Shown here: one piece after another, positions 16,285 through 24,393 of the stretch | Numbering within the stretch: the first letter of the stretch is position 1 | Layout of the letters: the number at the start of each line of letters is the position of its first letter | The notes under the pieces: generated by a model | The model's database searches: none | Told to the model about the DNA's origin: nothing | What the model saw: only the letters and a program-made list of their open reading frames with translations | From: Lihuaxuella thermophila | GTDB lineage: Bacteria > Bacillota > Bacilli > Thermoactinomycetales > Thermoactinomycetaceae | DNA: 64,000 bases | Assembly: GCF_900110165.1 (NCBI RefSeq) | Contig: NZ_FOCQ01000005.1 | Span: 1-64,000, forward strand | Reading direction: 5' to 3' | Position numbers and translations under genes: made by a program

Positions 16285-16798
16285 TCTTCCTCGCCTCCTT
16301 CTGTAGCGCCCAGGCTTCTTCTTTCAAGTGTCTGGGTTTCTTACCGCCGACTAGAATCGGTCGCCTTACTCGGATCTTTCCGGACTTATCTCCTGCCCTG
16401 AATGGTACATCTTCGATTTCATATTTAAGTTGAGGCTCATTTTTATCAGCCCGCGTGGATCGTGTTGATGATGAGGGGGGCTCGAATACTTGGCCGTCCC
16501 AGCTAAAAAGTTCTTGTCTATGTTTGATAGGAAGCTCATATTGATAAACCATCTTATTAACTGCGTTCACGTAATCAACTGAGTACGCAAATTTTTTTCT
16601 TACAAGCGGCTTGATTTCTTCTTGCTGTGGGGGATCGTCGAAGATCCAGAGTATAAAGCGGATCAATGCAGGCCAGTCTTCCTCTTCTTTTGCAGGTGGG
16701 TCTTGAGGGTAGATTTCCACAATATAGCCGTCATCTTCTTCAATGAACTTTGCAGTATAAGAGTTGATCCCGTGTACCGGGTATTCTATGATCTCCAT
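16247..16798 (-). CDS. Hypothetical protein
   Basis: A 183-residue soluble protein of unknown function. It opens MEIIEYPVHGINSYTAKFIEEDDGYIVEIYPQ, then has an acidic/Trp region, and ends in a basic tail (GKIRVRRPILVGGKKPRHLKEEAWALQKEARKNDQ in part). The basic tail suggests nucleic-acid or membrane contact. GGGAGGTTGC lies before the ATG. It overlaps the following membrane-HTH gene by 38 nt, so the two are probably translated together. Confidence 0.65.
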   Translation of the reverse strand: MEIIEYPVHGINSYTAKFIEEDDGYIVEIYPQDPPAKEEEDWPALIRFILWIFDDPPQQEEIKPLVRKKFAYSVDYVNAVNKMVYQYELPIKHRQELFSWDGQVFEPPSSSTRSTRADKNEPQLKYEIEDVPFRAGDKSGKIRVRRPILVGGKKPRHLKEEAWALQKEARKNDQMGNQTQKQN

Positions 16799-16872
16799 CG
16801 CAACCTCCCTCCCCTATTCCAGGTATCTCTTTCATGTCTGCTAAAAAACGCCACTATTTTTAATTTTTCCGT

Positions 16873-17073
16873 CTAGCGAAAATAGGGGAGTGAGGGGTTA
16901 CGTCTTCTCTGGTATCGCTCCCGCCGGTGTCGGTTAAGCCGGTCTTTGTGGGAATGGTAATAACGCAACTTTCGGCAAGGATCAGAACAATACACCTGAT
17001 TAGACCGATCCTGGTAGAAACGAATCCCACACTGATGGCAAATGGTTCCCATTTTTCTGAGTTGGGTGTACAC
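16873..17073 (-). CDS. Small zinc-finger protein
   Basis: A 66-residue protein with CHQCGIRF and YCSDPCRKLRYYHSH, a four-cysteine zinc finger like that of small prophage or plasmid proteins. An Arg-rich tail (RLNRHRRERYQRRRN) follows. I chose the GTG at 17073, with AAAGGAG 10 nt upstream; a TTG at 17082 is too close to that site. It is the last gene before the sigK break and is read away from it. Confidence 0.7.
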   Translation of the reverse strand: MYTQLRKMGTICHQCGIRFYQDRSNQVYCSDPCRKLRYYHSHKDRLNRHRRERYQRRRNPSLPYFR

Positions 17074-17106
17074 TGAAATCAAGCTCCTTTCTACTGGATT
17101 AGGGTG

Positions 17107-17150
17107 AAGGCGATTCCCTTCAGTTGGTTGGTAGCCACAAGAATCGCCTT
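17107..17150. repeat. Inverted repeat next to the sigK junction
   Basis: AAGGCGATTC (17107-17116) and GAATCGCCTT (17141-17150) form a perfect 10-bp stem with a 24-nt loop. On the plus strand it is followed by TTCT. It could be a terminator protecting sigK sequence or a site used by an element recombinase. Confidence 0.5.
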
Positions 17151-17185
17151 TTCTAAAGTTAGAGTATAAGACAGATAAACACTAA

Positions 17186-17200
17186 GGGTAAACGAAATCA
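17186..17200 (+). other. Candidate attachment site of a sigK-intervening element
   Basis: The sigK reading frame becomes recognisable exactly here (GTAAACGAAATC, encoding ...NEI). An in-frame TAA stands at 17176-17178 and unrelated sequence lies to the left. In Bacillus subtilis the skin element joins at AATGA, the same two codons (NE). Here the core would be AACGA (17191-17195). The partner site is not in this window. Confidence 0.5.
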
Positions 17201-17496
17201 CTCTGATTGATGTTCTGGGAACGGAACGTGATGAAGTGATTGATAAGGTGCAGATGAAGATCGAGAAAAAGAAAATATACAATCACATACACATTTTGGA
17301 TGAACGCGAACAGGAAGTGATCCGGTGCCGGTTCGGTCTTGGTGGAGGGAAAGAAAAGACGCAGCGGGAGATCGCCAAAGAATTGGGTATTTCTCGCTCT
17401 TATGTGTCGAGGATTGAGAAGAGGGCATTGATCAAGCTGTTTCATGAGTTTTACCGAATGGGGACGAATCGGGGTACGTCTTCATCCGGCACATAG
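17191..17496 (+). CDS. sigK: 3' half of split sporulation sigma factor SigK (SpoIIIC-like)
   Basis: From 17191 the frame reads [18 protein letters not shown], then [21 protein letters not shown] and [20 protein letters not shown], ending [15 protein letters not shown]. This is region 4 of SigK, the late mother-cell sigma factor; FHEFYR is typical of SigK rather than SigE or SigG. Regions 2-3 are missing and no 5' half is in the window. A GTG at 17236 could start a free product, but no good ribosome site is seen. The most economical reading is a skin-like split gene, in which excision of the element to the left restores sigK in the mother cell. A dead fragment is the alternative. Confidence 0.8.
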   Translation, partial: NEITLIDVLGTERDEVIDKVQMKIEKKKIYNHIHILDEREQEVIRCRFGLGGGKEKTQREIAKELGISRSYVSRIEKRALIKLFHEFYRMGTNRGTSSSGT

Positions 17497-17511
17497 CGGA
17501 AGCGGTTTGGT

Positions 17512-17538
17512 AACAGCCGGTGAACTTGGCCGGCTGTT
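17512..17538 (+). terminator. Hairpin after sigK 3' half
   Basis: AACAGCCGG and CCGGCTGTT form a 9-bp stem followed by TTGATTGTTATTTT, a loose T-rich tail. It fits a terminator for sigK. Confidence 0.6.
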
Positions 17539-17678
17539 TGATTGTTATTTTCAACTTCGTCTATCCGTTGGGTGGCCGGGTTGCTATGCGGTTTCCTTCT
17601 TGAACCGACCGAATCCGTTTAACGGCAAATTTTCCATGCCAGTCCTCTTCCATCTCCTGCATAGAGTGAATTGAGGTG

Positions 17679-17900
17679 ATGACTGTGCAGGGAGAAGGAA
17701 GTTTGAAAGCGGATCGACAGTACAGGATTGGAAAGACGACAATCGAAATCATCGCTCCCAATATCACCGATGAGGAACGGGAAAGCAGAATAAATGAATT
17801 GCAGTGTATGATCCGATTATTGTGGGATACGTTGACGGAAAATGAAAAAGAAAAGATGATAAGAAAATATAACACAGAAAATGACGAACAGGATAATTAA
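17679..17900 (+). CDS. Small hypothetical protein
   Basis: A 73-residue protein with a short strand (YRIGKTTIEIIAP) followed by a helical segment (NITDEERESRINELQCMIRLLWDTLTENEKEKM). The second half resembles small proteins found beside serine recombinases on Bacillales mobile elements, but no recombinase is present here. TTGAGG precedes overlapping GTG/ATG codons at 17676 and 17679. Function unknown. Confidence 0.55.
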   Translation: MTVQGEGSLKADRQYRIGKTTIEIIAPNITDEERESRINELQCMIRLLWDTLTENEKEKMIRKYNTENDEQDN

Positions 17901-18082
17901 GGCATATCATCGTGTCTTTTAAAGCCGGGGGTGCGATTTTTTGTTCCATCATTGAAAGATAGTGTGGAATGAACTTGCAAAAATGGATCAACGGATGAAG
18001 GAAAAAGGTAGAGTAACAGGAAACACAGGGGTCATGGGGTCCATAGGGTTCGGAACGGAATAGGATTACTCACAAAAGAAAA

Positions 18083-18112
18083 AGTAGTTTACCCTATATT
18101 TGTAAACTACTT
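18083..18112 (-). terminator. Terminator of the small minus-strand gene at 18164
   Basis: AAGTAGTTTAC and GTAAACTACTT form a perfect 11-bp stem. On the minus strand it is followed by TTTCTTTTG. It lies about 50 nt past the stop of the minus-strand gene. Confidence 0.75.
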
Positions 18113-18163
18113 CAACTTGAGACTCCTCACACTTGCAAGTGGATTTTTTGGGAAAAGTGTTGA

Positions 18164-18466
18164 TTAGATACTTTGCAACAGTTCGGACAATCTGATTCTG
18201 ATCGGTTGATTTTGATTGGGGCTCCATCTCCAGGATGAATCAAAACTGCCCCCGGGTTCCTGGCAATCCAATATCACAATCCGGGTAGTCTGGTTATCGA
18301 TACTAAACGTCACATTGTGCGGACATCCGGGAAATCGGATGGTCCGGGATCTTCGTCCTCTCGGGAAAATTCTTACCGCAAAGATCCCGTCTCTACAATC
18401 TACCGCCTGAAGAGTTACGATGTTACGCTGTACTCGTACTACTCTTAATCTTCCGGTTCCAAACAT
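18164..18466 (-). CDS. Hypothetical beta-rich protein
   Basis: A 100-residue protein (MFGTGRLRVVRVQRNIVTLQ...) rich in Arg, Val and Ile with an alternating pattern suggesting beta strands. It contains three cysteines (AVDCRDG, FPGCPHN, ILDCQEP) and ends in a polar helix, LRLSELLQSI-like. AAGGAG lies 8 nt before ATG 18466; a GTG at 18475 overlaps that site. It is monocistronic with its own terminator. No family recognised. Confidence 0.65.
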   Translation of the reverse strand: MFGTGRLRVVRVQRNIVTLQAVDCRDGIFAVRIFPRGRRSRTIRFPGCPHNVTFSIDNQTTRIVILDCQEPGGSFDSSWRWSPNQNQPIRIRLSELLQSI

Positions 18467-18745
18467 TTCGCTCACTCCTTATCCGTGTAGATCTTCTCTT
18501 TCTTGAGTGTTTTGGCTGTCGCGATCGCCATTCTTTTGACCACGCTTCTAACATCTCTAATAAATAGGTATGTAGTATCACCAGTTATGGTTTGTATGTT
18601 TGATGGTTTTTTCGAAAAATGGAGTATTAAGTGTTATCCCTGCCTGAGTCTTTGTCATCGCGATCTGAGAAAGAAGCAGAAGGAAAATAATCCTTTTTAG
18701 AGAAAATTCAAAGAGAGACCAAAGGCCAGATTTGATTCATAGACA

Positions 18746-18895
18746 ATGCCCCGGCATAAACAAGCAAAGGTAGGCTTATCTCGAGGCTATCTGTTCGGAC
18801 CCGGCGGAGAAGGATTTGCGAGGATGAACATCGCATGTCCCCGTTCGGTGTTAACGGAAGGACTGGAACGGATCAGAAAAGCGGTGAAGGCGTAA
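18746..18895 (+). pseudogene. C-terminal remnant of a PatB/MalY-type aminotransferase
   Basis: The frame reads QAKVGLSRGYLFGPGGEGFA, RMNIACPRSVLTEGLERIRK and AVKA, then stops. This is the C-terminal end of PLP-dependent cystathionine beta-lyase/aminotransferases of the PatB family, in which FGPGGEGFxRxNxAxPR is conserved and its Arg binds the substrate carboxylate. Only about 45 codons remain. An in-frame TAG lies just upstream (18738-18740) and no PLP-lysine domain is present. A good terminator follows, so the 3' end of an original gene was retained. Confidence 0.8.
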
Positions 18896-18902
18896 TGCGG
18901 AA

Positions 18903-18937
18903 CAGCCCCGGCTTTCTTTTTGAAAAGCCGGGGCTTT
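18903..18937 (+). terminator. Terminator following the aminotransferase remnant
   Basis: AGCCCCGGCTTT and AAAGCCGGGGCT form a 12-bp stem followed by TTG. It is the likely original terminator of the truncated gene. Confidence 0.75.
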
Positions 18938-19058
18938 GAACATTTAATCATGGGAAGATCCTTCTGTTTGTTTCATCCATTTCTCCTGTCAGGAACGGAT
19001 CTGTCAGATTGCTTGTTATGGCGAATCACTGAAAATCGGTAATTGCTAAAAAAAGGTC

Positions 19059-19120
19059 TTACATTTATCTGCAATTTGATATAAAATAGGACACATCAAA
19101 TACACGAATGATTGTAATCA
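19059..19120 (+). promoter_or_regulatory. Promoter and candidate operator of the purine-type permease
   Basis: TTACAT (19059-19064), a 17-nt spacer and TAAAAT (19082-19087) form a SigA-type promoter. TGATTGTAATCA (19109-19120), a near-perfect inverted repeat, lies just after the predicted start and could bind a repressor. I see no purine riboswitch in the leader. Confidence 0.5.
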
Positions 19121-19167
19121 TTTTCGATCTTATCGTTCGTCTTTTAAAGGTAAAGGGGGCGCGAGGA

Positions 19168-20496
19168 ATGAAATTAAGTATTTGGAAAACGGCTTTTCTG
19201 GGTCTGCAGCACGTGCTCGCCATGTATGCGGGGGCCGTGGTCATTCCCTTGATCGTGGGCCCTGCTTTGGGGATGAATCAGGAACAGCTGGCTTATCTCG
19301 TCTCCATTGATTTGTTTACATGTGGAATTGCTTCGCTCATTCAAGTGATTGGCGGGCGCCATCTGGGAATCAAACTGCCGGTGATTCTCGGCTGTACATT
19401 TACTGCGGTCACGCCGATGATCGCCATCGGAAAAATTGAAGGAGTTGCCGGCATTTATGGGGCTGTGATCGCATCGGGTATCGTGGTGATGGTGGTTGCC
19501 CAGTTTTTCGGCAGGATCATGAAATGGTTCCCCCCGGTTGTGATCGGGTCCGTGATTATGACGATCGGTGTCTCCCTGATCCCGGTGGCCATGAATAATG
19601 TGGCGGGCGGACAAGGCTCCCCTTCATTCGGCGCGTGGCAAAATTTGTTTCTGGCCGCGCTGACCCTGCTGTCGGTGATCTTCATCAACCGCTTTTTTAA
19701 CGGATATATCCGCTCGGTTTCGGTGCTCATTTCTCTCTTGATCGGGACGGTTGCCGCTTACTTCATGGGGCTGGTTGATTTGAAAGCGGTGGGGGAAGCT
19801 GACTGGTTCCGTCCGGTTCAACCGCTCTATTTTGGGCTTCCGGAATTCCACCTCTCCGCGATTATTACCATGAGTCTTGTGGCCATCGTCAGCATGATTG
19901 AATCGACCGGCGTGTATTTGGCCCTGGGGGATATCTGTGACAGGAAAGTTGGTTCCGACGACTTGAAAAAGGGGTTGCGGGCGGAAGGATTAGCCATCGT
20001 CATCGGCGGGATTTTTAATGCGTTCCCTTACACGACCTTCTCACAAAATGTCGGACTCGTTGCCTTGAGCAAAGTAAAAACCCGCAAGGTGGTGATTGCG
20101 GCCGGATTGATTCTTATCGTGCTGGGTTGCCTGCCCAAGGTGGCCGCCATCACGACGATCATTCCGACGGCAGTGCTTGGCGGGGCCATGATCCCGATGT
20201 TTGGGATGGTGATCGCTTACGGGGTGCGCATGCTCTCCAGTGTTGATTTTAAGAGGAATGAAAACTTGTTGATCGTTGCATGTTCAGTCGGAGTAGGATT
20301 GGGAGCTGCCGTCGTGCCGGGAGTGTTCAAATCTGTTCCCGATGCTGTTAAACTTCTCGTTGAAAACGGAATTGTACTGGGCAGTTTTACGGCCATCTTC
20401 CTCAACTGGCTGCTCAACCACAAAAAAGTGTTGGACCGTTCTTCCGACAGCCAAGAACAGTTGAAGGAAAGGCCGGCGGCTGAACCGGTATTGTAA
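19168..20496 (+). CDS. pbuX: NCS2 family nucleobase permease (xanthine/uracil type)
   Basis: A 442-residue cytoplasmic-membrane transporter for xanthine- or urate-like purines driven by a cation gradient. It starts MKLSIWKTAFLGLQHVLAMYAG, the conserved first helix with the QH motif, and continues with GCTFTAVTPMIAIG, MIESTGVYLALGDI and NAFPYTTFSQNVGLVALSKV, signatures of the PbuX/PucJK branch. Twelve to fourteen membrane helices are expected. GCGAGGA precedes the ATG at 19168. Other NCS2 members such as uracil permease are possible, so the substrate is inferred. It is monocistronic, with a promoter and a terminator of its own. Confidence 0.85.
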   Translation: MKLSIWKTAFLGLQHVLAMYAGAVVIPLIVGPALGMNQEQLAYLVSIDLFTCGIASLIQVIGGRHLGIKLPVILGCTFTAVTPMIAIGKIEGVAGIYGAVIASGIVVMVVAQFFGRIMKWFPPVVIGSVIMTIGVSLIPVAMNNVAGGQGSPSFGAWQNLFLAALTLLSVIFINRFFNGYIRSVSVLISLLIGTVAAYFMGLVDLKAVGEADWFRPVQPLYFGLPEFHLSAIITMSLVAIVSMIESTGVYLALGDICDRKVGSDDLKKGLRAEGLAIVIGGIFNAFPYTTFSQNVGLVALSKVKTRKVVIAAGLILIVLGCLPKVAAITTIIPTAVLGGAMIPMFGMVIAYGVRMLSSVDFKRNENLLIVACSVGVGLGAAVVPGVFKSVPDAVKLLVENGIVLGSFTAIFLNWLLNHKKVLDRSSDSQEQLKERPAAEPVL

Positions 20497-20522
20497 TGGG
20501 TGCAATAACCATTTTCTACAGA

Positions 20523-20548
20523 CCTCGGAGCTGTTTCCGGGGCTTTTT
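20523..20548 (+). terminator. Terminator of the permease gene
   Basis: CCTCGGA and TCCGGGG pair (with one G-U) and are followed by CTTTTTTT. Confidence 0.75.
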
Positions 20549-20740
20549 TTATTTCCGGCGCTGAAGACATCTGGAGTTGGATTTGATCATCCAGCGTTTG
20601 AAATCGGGGGCTTGGTTTCATGCGGTTGAGTCGGAAGGGGAGCAGCCGCGATGGAACCGTTTTCTCGGCTGGTCAAAGGAATCCCCCCGGTAAGGGGAGT
20701 CGGGGAAATGGGGCGGGAGGCGAAGACGGGGAAAACCGAA

Positions 20741-20962
20741 TTAAAAAGGGCGTCCGAAGGGGCTCTCTTTTAAGTCGTCGGCGGGCCAAGAGCAAAGATC
20801 AGTCTCGGCCAGGGAAGGATGCTCATGTTTTTTCAGTCTGTTCATCTCCTTTAAGCAGTGAAAACAGACTAAATAGTTTTTTCCTTCTATGATCGACCGG
20901 GCATCATACTTCGCAGGGAATTTGCCACAATTTTCGCATAAATATCCTTTGTTTCCAGTCAT
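20741..20962 (-). CDS. Small zinc-ribbon protein
   Basis: A 73-residue protein with CENCGKFPAKYDARSIIEG followed by YLVCFHCLKEMNRLKKHEH, a four-cysteine zinc ribbon of the treble-clef kind, and a polar tail. GGAGG lies 7 nt before the ATG on the minus strand, supporting a real gene. Similar small ribbon proteins occur as stand-alone genes in Bacillales without known function. Confidence 0.7.
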   Translation of the reverse strand: MTGNKGYLCENCGKFPAKYDARSIIEGKNYLVCFHCLKEMNRLKKHEHPSLAETDLCSWPADDLKESPFGRPF

Positions 20963-21629
20963 TCCGTTACCTCCTGTTCCGTATTTGTCGCATCGGAAGT
21001 TTTCTTGTGTACTATTTTATATATTCTTCATCAATAACGAAATTACCTCTTTTATTTGCATAAAAATTCTAGCAGTTCATGCCTGTTTTGTAAATAATAA
21101 GAATGCATGAAAGATCATCCCCTTTTGCAAAATGGAATGGCCAAAAAAAACAAACAGCTTAAAAGAGGGGGCTTGCTTTTTGATCGGTATATCTGATGGG
21201 AACTGCCCCGCCCGGTTTGCTTACACGGGCTATTTTTTTCTCATTCCCCGTAATTGCCGCTGTAAAACCTAAATGATGCCGGCTATTCATTCAACCGGGA
21301 ACAGGTGTCCATCACGGGCAACCAGAACCTTTATGCAGATGGACGGTTGGTCAGTTGTAGTGATGGATGGAATGCGGCCCTTCCCCACATCCTGAAATGC
21401 GTGTGGGAATCATTCATTCACTTTTTTGCAGCAGGCTTGTTTTTGTGGGACATGGGGATGAAGTATAATAAAGCAGCGGGTCAAGTTTCCTGGGTTTTTT
21501 TGTGAATGTGTGATGTGAACCAGGAGTGTTTCTGTGATTGTGCATCGGGGCGGGCTTAATACCGTCCACCTTCATCTCCGGATTATTCCAGAAACAGACA
21601 AGGTTGTATTTTTGAATGGGGGTTTATAC
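20963..21629. other. Long intergenic region with an orphan terminator
   Basis: No supported gene in this roughly 670-nt stretch. GCCCG and CGGGC at 21209-21231 form a short hairpin followed by TATTTTTTT (to 21240), a plus-strand terminator with no plus-strand gene before it. This suggests a lost gene. The open frame around 21305 has no ribosome site. Confidence 0.5.
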
Positions 21630-22727
21630 ATGAAACAAAGATGGGAAAAGCTTTCCGAATGGTTGCGTCAACAGGAGATTGAAGCCGCTTTCATCAATTC
21701 CCCGCACAATGTCTTTTATCTGTCCCGTTTTCATTGCCAGCCGCATGAACGGCTGCTCGGCCTGTTTGTATTTCGGGATGCAGAGCCTTTTCTGGTCTGC
21801 CCGAAGATGGAAGTGGCCAGTGCCCGAAGTGCGGGTTGGTCTTTTCCGATTCTCGGGTATGATGATGTGCAAAATCCCTGGGAGATGATCGGCGTTGAGC
21901 TGAAAAAGCGTTCGATTGGTGCAGATTCCACTATTGCCATCGAAAAAGAGCATCTCTCCTTTTTGCGTGCGGAACAATTGCAGTCGGCAGTGCCTGATGT
22001 TCGTTTTGCTTCTGTGGATGAAGCGATGAACCAGCTGCGCCTCATTAAGGATGAAGACGAGATCAAGGTATTGCAAGAAGCGGCTAAATTGGCCGATTAC
22101 GCGGTTGAAGTAGGAATTTCCGCATTGAAAGAAGGATGTACCGAAATGGAAGTGGTCGCCCGGATCGAATGGGAAATGAAGAAAAAAGGAATCCGTGAAA
22201 TGTCATTCGCCACCATGGTTTTATTTGGCGAGAAAACCGCCCTGCCACACGGACATCCGGGCTTAAGGGAGTTGAAAGCGGGTGACTTGGTGCTTTTTGA
22301 TCTCGGTGTAAATTTGGACGGATATTGTTCAGATATCACTCGCACCGTTGCCTTCCGCACGGTAAATGAACAGCAGCGAAAGATTTATGACACGGTGTTG
22401 AACGCACAATTAAAAGCGCTTGAAGCTTGTAAGCCCGGAACGCGGATCGGGGATGTGGACAGGACGGCCAGAAAGTTCATCCAAGAAGCAGGTTACGGAG
22501 AGTTTTTCCCGCATCGCCTTGGACATGGTTTGGGGATCGATGTCCATGAATATCCTTCACTGAACGAGACGAATGATTCGCTGTTGCAACCGGGAATGGT
22601 ATTTACCGTCGAACCCGGAATTTACGTACCGGACATTGGGGGAGTACGGATCGAAGATGATGTGTTGGTGACTCAAAAGGGCTGTGAAACGTTGACGCGC
22701 TTTCCCAAAGAGTTGCAGGTGGTTTAA
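21630..22727 (+). CDS. M24 family Xaa-Pro dipeptidase/aminopeptidase
   Basis: A 365-residue metallopeptidase that removes N-terminal residues before proline. An N-terminal creatinase-like domain (SEWLRQQEIEAAFINSPHNVFYLSRFH) precedes the pita-bread domain. Metal ligands are visible in VLFDLGVNLDGYCSDITRTV (two Asp), RLGHGLGIDVHE (His), VFTVEPGIY (Glu) and GVRIEDDVLVT (Glu). I chose the ATG at 21630 because GGGGG lies before it; a GTG at 21534 adds unconserved sequence. It is closest to the Bacillus YqhT/YkvY group. Confidence 0.9.
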   Translation: MKQRWEKLSEWLRQQEIEAAFINSPHNVFYLSRFHCQPHERLLGLFVFRDAEPFLVCPKMEVASARSAGWSFPILGYDDVQNPWEMIGVELKKRSIGADSTIAIEKEHLSFLRAEQLQSAVPDVRFASVDEAMNQLRLIKDEDEIKVLQEAAKLADYAVEVGISALKEGCTEMEVVARIEWEMKKKGIREMSFATMVLFGEKTALPHGHPGLRELKAGDLVLFDLGVNLDGYCSDITRTVAFRTVNEQQRKIYDTVLNAQLKALEACKPGTRIGDVDRTARKFIQEAGYGEFFPHRLGHGLGIDVHEYPSLNETNDSLLQPGMVFTVEPGIYVPDIGGVRIEDDVLVTQKGCETLTRFPKELQVV

Positions 22728-22893
22728 TCAGACCTGGGAACGGATCGGATAAATGAATCGGGAGTTGCCCCAATCGTTGAAAAAACACCTTCGGGCTAGT
22801 GTAAATCCACCTATTCATGATATAAATAAATATATTATTATATTATCTGCAATTAAAAATAATTTGAACATCATTTTCGTTAGGGGGATTCAT

Positions 22894-23037
22894 ATGTCCG
22901 ATCCTAAGAAGACTGGGCAAGGCATCGTCTCCAAAGACATTACTGAGGAAGTAAGGGAGCCTTTGCCGAATGTTTCCAAACCGATGGCCGAGACGGACTC
23001 TCAACAAGAGCAGCAAACAGAAGAAGAAACCAAATAA
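22894..23037 (+). CDS. Small acidic hydrophilic protein
   Basis: A 47-residue protein, MSDPKKTGQGIVSKDITEEV followed by a Glu/Gln-rich tail. It has no hydrophobic segment. TAGGGGGAT is well placed upstream, and a clean terminator follows 12 nt after the stop, so it is very likely expressed. No family is recognised; the composition recalls small acid-tolerant or spore-associated peptides, but nothing shows that. Confidence 0.65.
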   Translation: MSDPKKTGQGIVSKDITEEVREPLPNVSKPMAETDSQQEQQTEEETK

Positions 23038-23048
23038 TGTAACGCAAA

Positions 23049-23073
23049 AGAGAGCGCTTTCCGCTCTCTTTTT
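23049..23073 (+). terminator. Terminator of the small acidic protein gene
   Basis: AGAGAGCG and CGCTCTCT pair around CTTTC and are followed by TTTTT. Confidence 0.85.
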
Positions 23074-23197
23074 CTGTCTCATCCTCCCTGATGCGTCTTC
23101 AGCCGAATGATTTCATTTCTTATGTCCTTCGATTTCTTCTGATAAAATAATAATAGATCTAAACACGGGTGCATAACCAGAGAAAGTGGGGATCTTT

Positions 23198-23647
23198 TTG
23201 TCACGACATCATTTTTTTATGAAAGCTACCTGGACCGGCGGGAGAAACGGTACAGGCACGATTGATGCCGGTCATTTAAAATCGCAAATATCCATTCCCG
23301 CAGTGATGGACGGGCCGGATGTAGGCACCAATCCGGATGAAATGCTCATTGGCGCCGCCGGGACTTGTTATCTGATCACTTTGGCCGCCATTATTGAGCG
23401 GCGCCGGCTGCCGGTGATAGAGTTGTCGCTGGAAACGGAAGGAATTGTTCGTGCCGATCCGAAGCTGGTATTTGAAAAAATTATTCACCGCCCGAAGTTA
23501 ATCGTTCAAACCTCAGCCGGGGAAAAAGAACTGAAGAGCATCAAACAGGCGACGGAACAGGCGGAAAAAACGTGCATGATCTCCAATGCGCTCAGGGGAA
23601 ACGTTGAGCTGGAAGTGGAAGCGAGCATTCAGTTTCAACAAGCATAG
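23198..23647 (+). CDS. OsmC/Ohr family protein
   Basis: A 149-residue peroxiredoxin-like protein of the OsmC family, which reduces organic hydroperoxides with two cysteines. The two are visible in IGAAGTCYLITLAAI and AEKTCMISNALRGNVELEV. The order of the beta-strand start (MKATWTGGRNGTGTID), the TNPDEML loop and the helix with the first Cys is the family pattern. The start is uncertain: a TTG at 23198 with GGGGA upstream, a GTG at 23186 and an ATG at 23219 are all in frame. It stands alone upstream of the DedA gene. Confidence 0.85.
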   Translation: MSRHHFFMKATWTGGRNGTGTIDAGHLKSQISIPAVMDGPDVGTNPDEMLIGAAGTCYLITLAAIIERRRLPVIELSLETEGIVRADPKLVFEKIIHRPKLIVQTSAGEKELKSIKQATEQAEKTCMISNALRGNVELEVEASIQFQQA

Positions 23648-23787
23648 CAGGTAAATATTTTCCAGATGATTTCGGATGATTTTTTTCATCTTCCATCCGG
23701 TTCATGCTATACTGGATACTGAATGTTTTTATGCTGTTTCTAATTAAGGGCAGCGTCGTATGACTCAATTCATCAGGGAGTGGGCAC

Positions 23788-24393
23788 ATGCTGCAATACG
23801 CTTTGGATTTTCTCGAAAAATGCGGAGTCTGGGGGCTATTTGCGGCGACTGCCATCGAAGCTTCTTCGTTGCCGTTTCCCGGAGCGTTGTTCGTACTCGT
23901 GTACGGCTATCTTTTTCAGGTGAGCCCGTGGCAGCTCGTATGGATCGGAGCTTTAAATAGTGCCGTGTACACGCTGTTTACCCTGATTCCATACTCCGTC
24001 GGCTGTAAAATGGAGCAATTATCGAAGAAAAAGTTTGATGCGAAGAAAATCGAAAAAGCCCAAGCCTGGTTCCATAAATATGGAGAGTGGACGATTGTCT
24101 TTTCCCGTCCCACCGGCTTCGGAAACTATATTTCCTATATATCCGGAATCAGCAAAGTAAAGGTAGGGCGTTTTCTCTTTTTTACTTATCTTGGGGTTTT
24201 CCCTTGGAATACGTTGCTGTTGTTCGTGGGAAATCTGGGAAGTTTGCATACTGTCCACCGTTTCATGGAAGTTTCGCAACGATTTGGCACGTTCCTTTTC
24301 CTGGGGGCCATTCTCATCGCCGTCACCTGGTTTCTTCTGAAAAAGGGCAGACAGAAGCCGGGCAGTGCCAAAAGTATAAACGAGCCTGACTAA
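23788..24393 (+). CDS. DedA family membrane protein
   Basis: A 201-residue inner-membrane protein of the DedA/SNARE-associated family; relatives recycle undecaprenyl phosphate or other lipid carriers. The N-terminal EASSLPFPGALFVLVYGYLF holds the conserved E-x-x-x-x-P-G-E-like motif, in a variant form. The central FHKYGEWTIVFSRPTGFGNYISYISGISKV corresponds to the F-x(G)-R-x-x-P-x-x-R region, with PTG in place of the usual pattern. About four to five membrane segments. Its stop codon lies inside the loop of a terminator shared with the convergent MFS gene. Confidence 0.8.
   Translation: MLQYALDFLEKCGVWGLFAATAIEASSLPFPGALFVLVYGYLFQVSPWQLVWIGALNSAVYTLFTLIPYSVGCKMEQLSKKKFDAKKIEKAQAWFHKYGEWTIVFSRPTGFGNYISYISGISKVKVGRFLFFTYLGVFPWNTLLLFVGNLGSLHTVHRFMEVSQRFGTFLFLGAILIAVTWFLLKKGRQKPGSAKSINEPD

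Noticed and set aside
18503-18700. 65-codon plus-strand frame with a hydrophobic N-terminus
   Set aside because: It needs a TTG start, has no ribosome site and has no recognisable relatives; I leave this as intergenic.
20620-20892. 90-codon plus-strand frame opposite the small zinc-ribbon gene
   Set aside because: Arg/Ser/Gly-rich composition of an antisense frame; the minus-strand gene has conserved cysteines and a good ribosome site.
21305-21505. 66-codon frame before the M24 peptidase
   Set aside because: No ribosome site, no family; probably decayed intergenic sequence.
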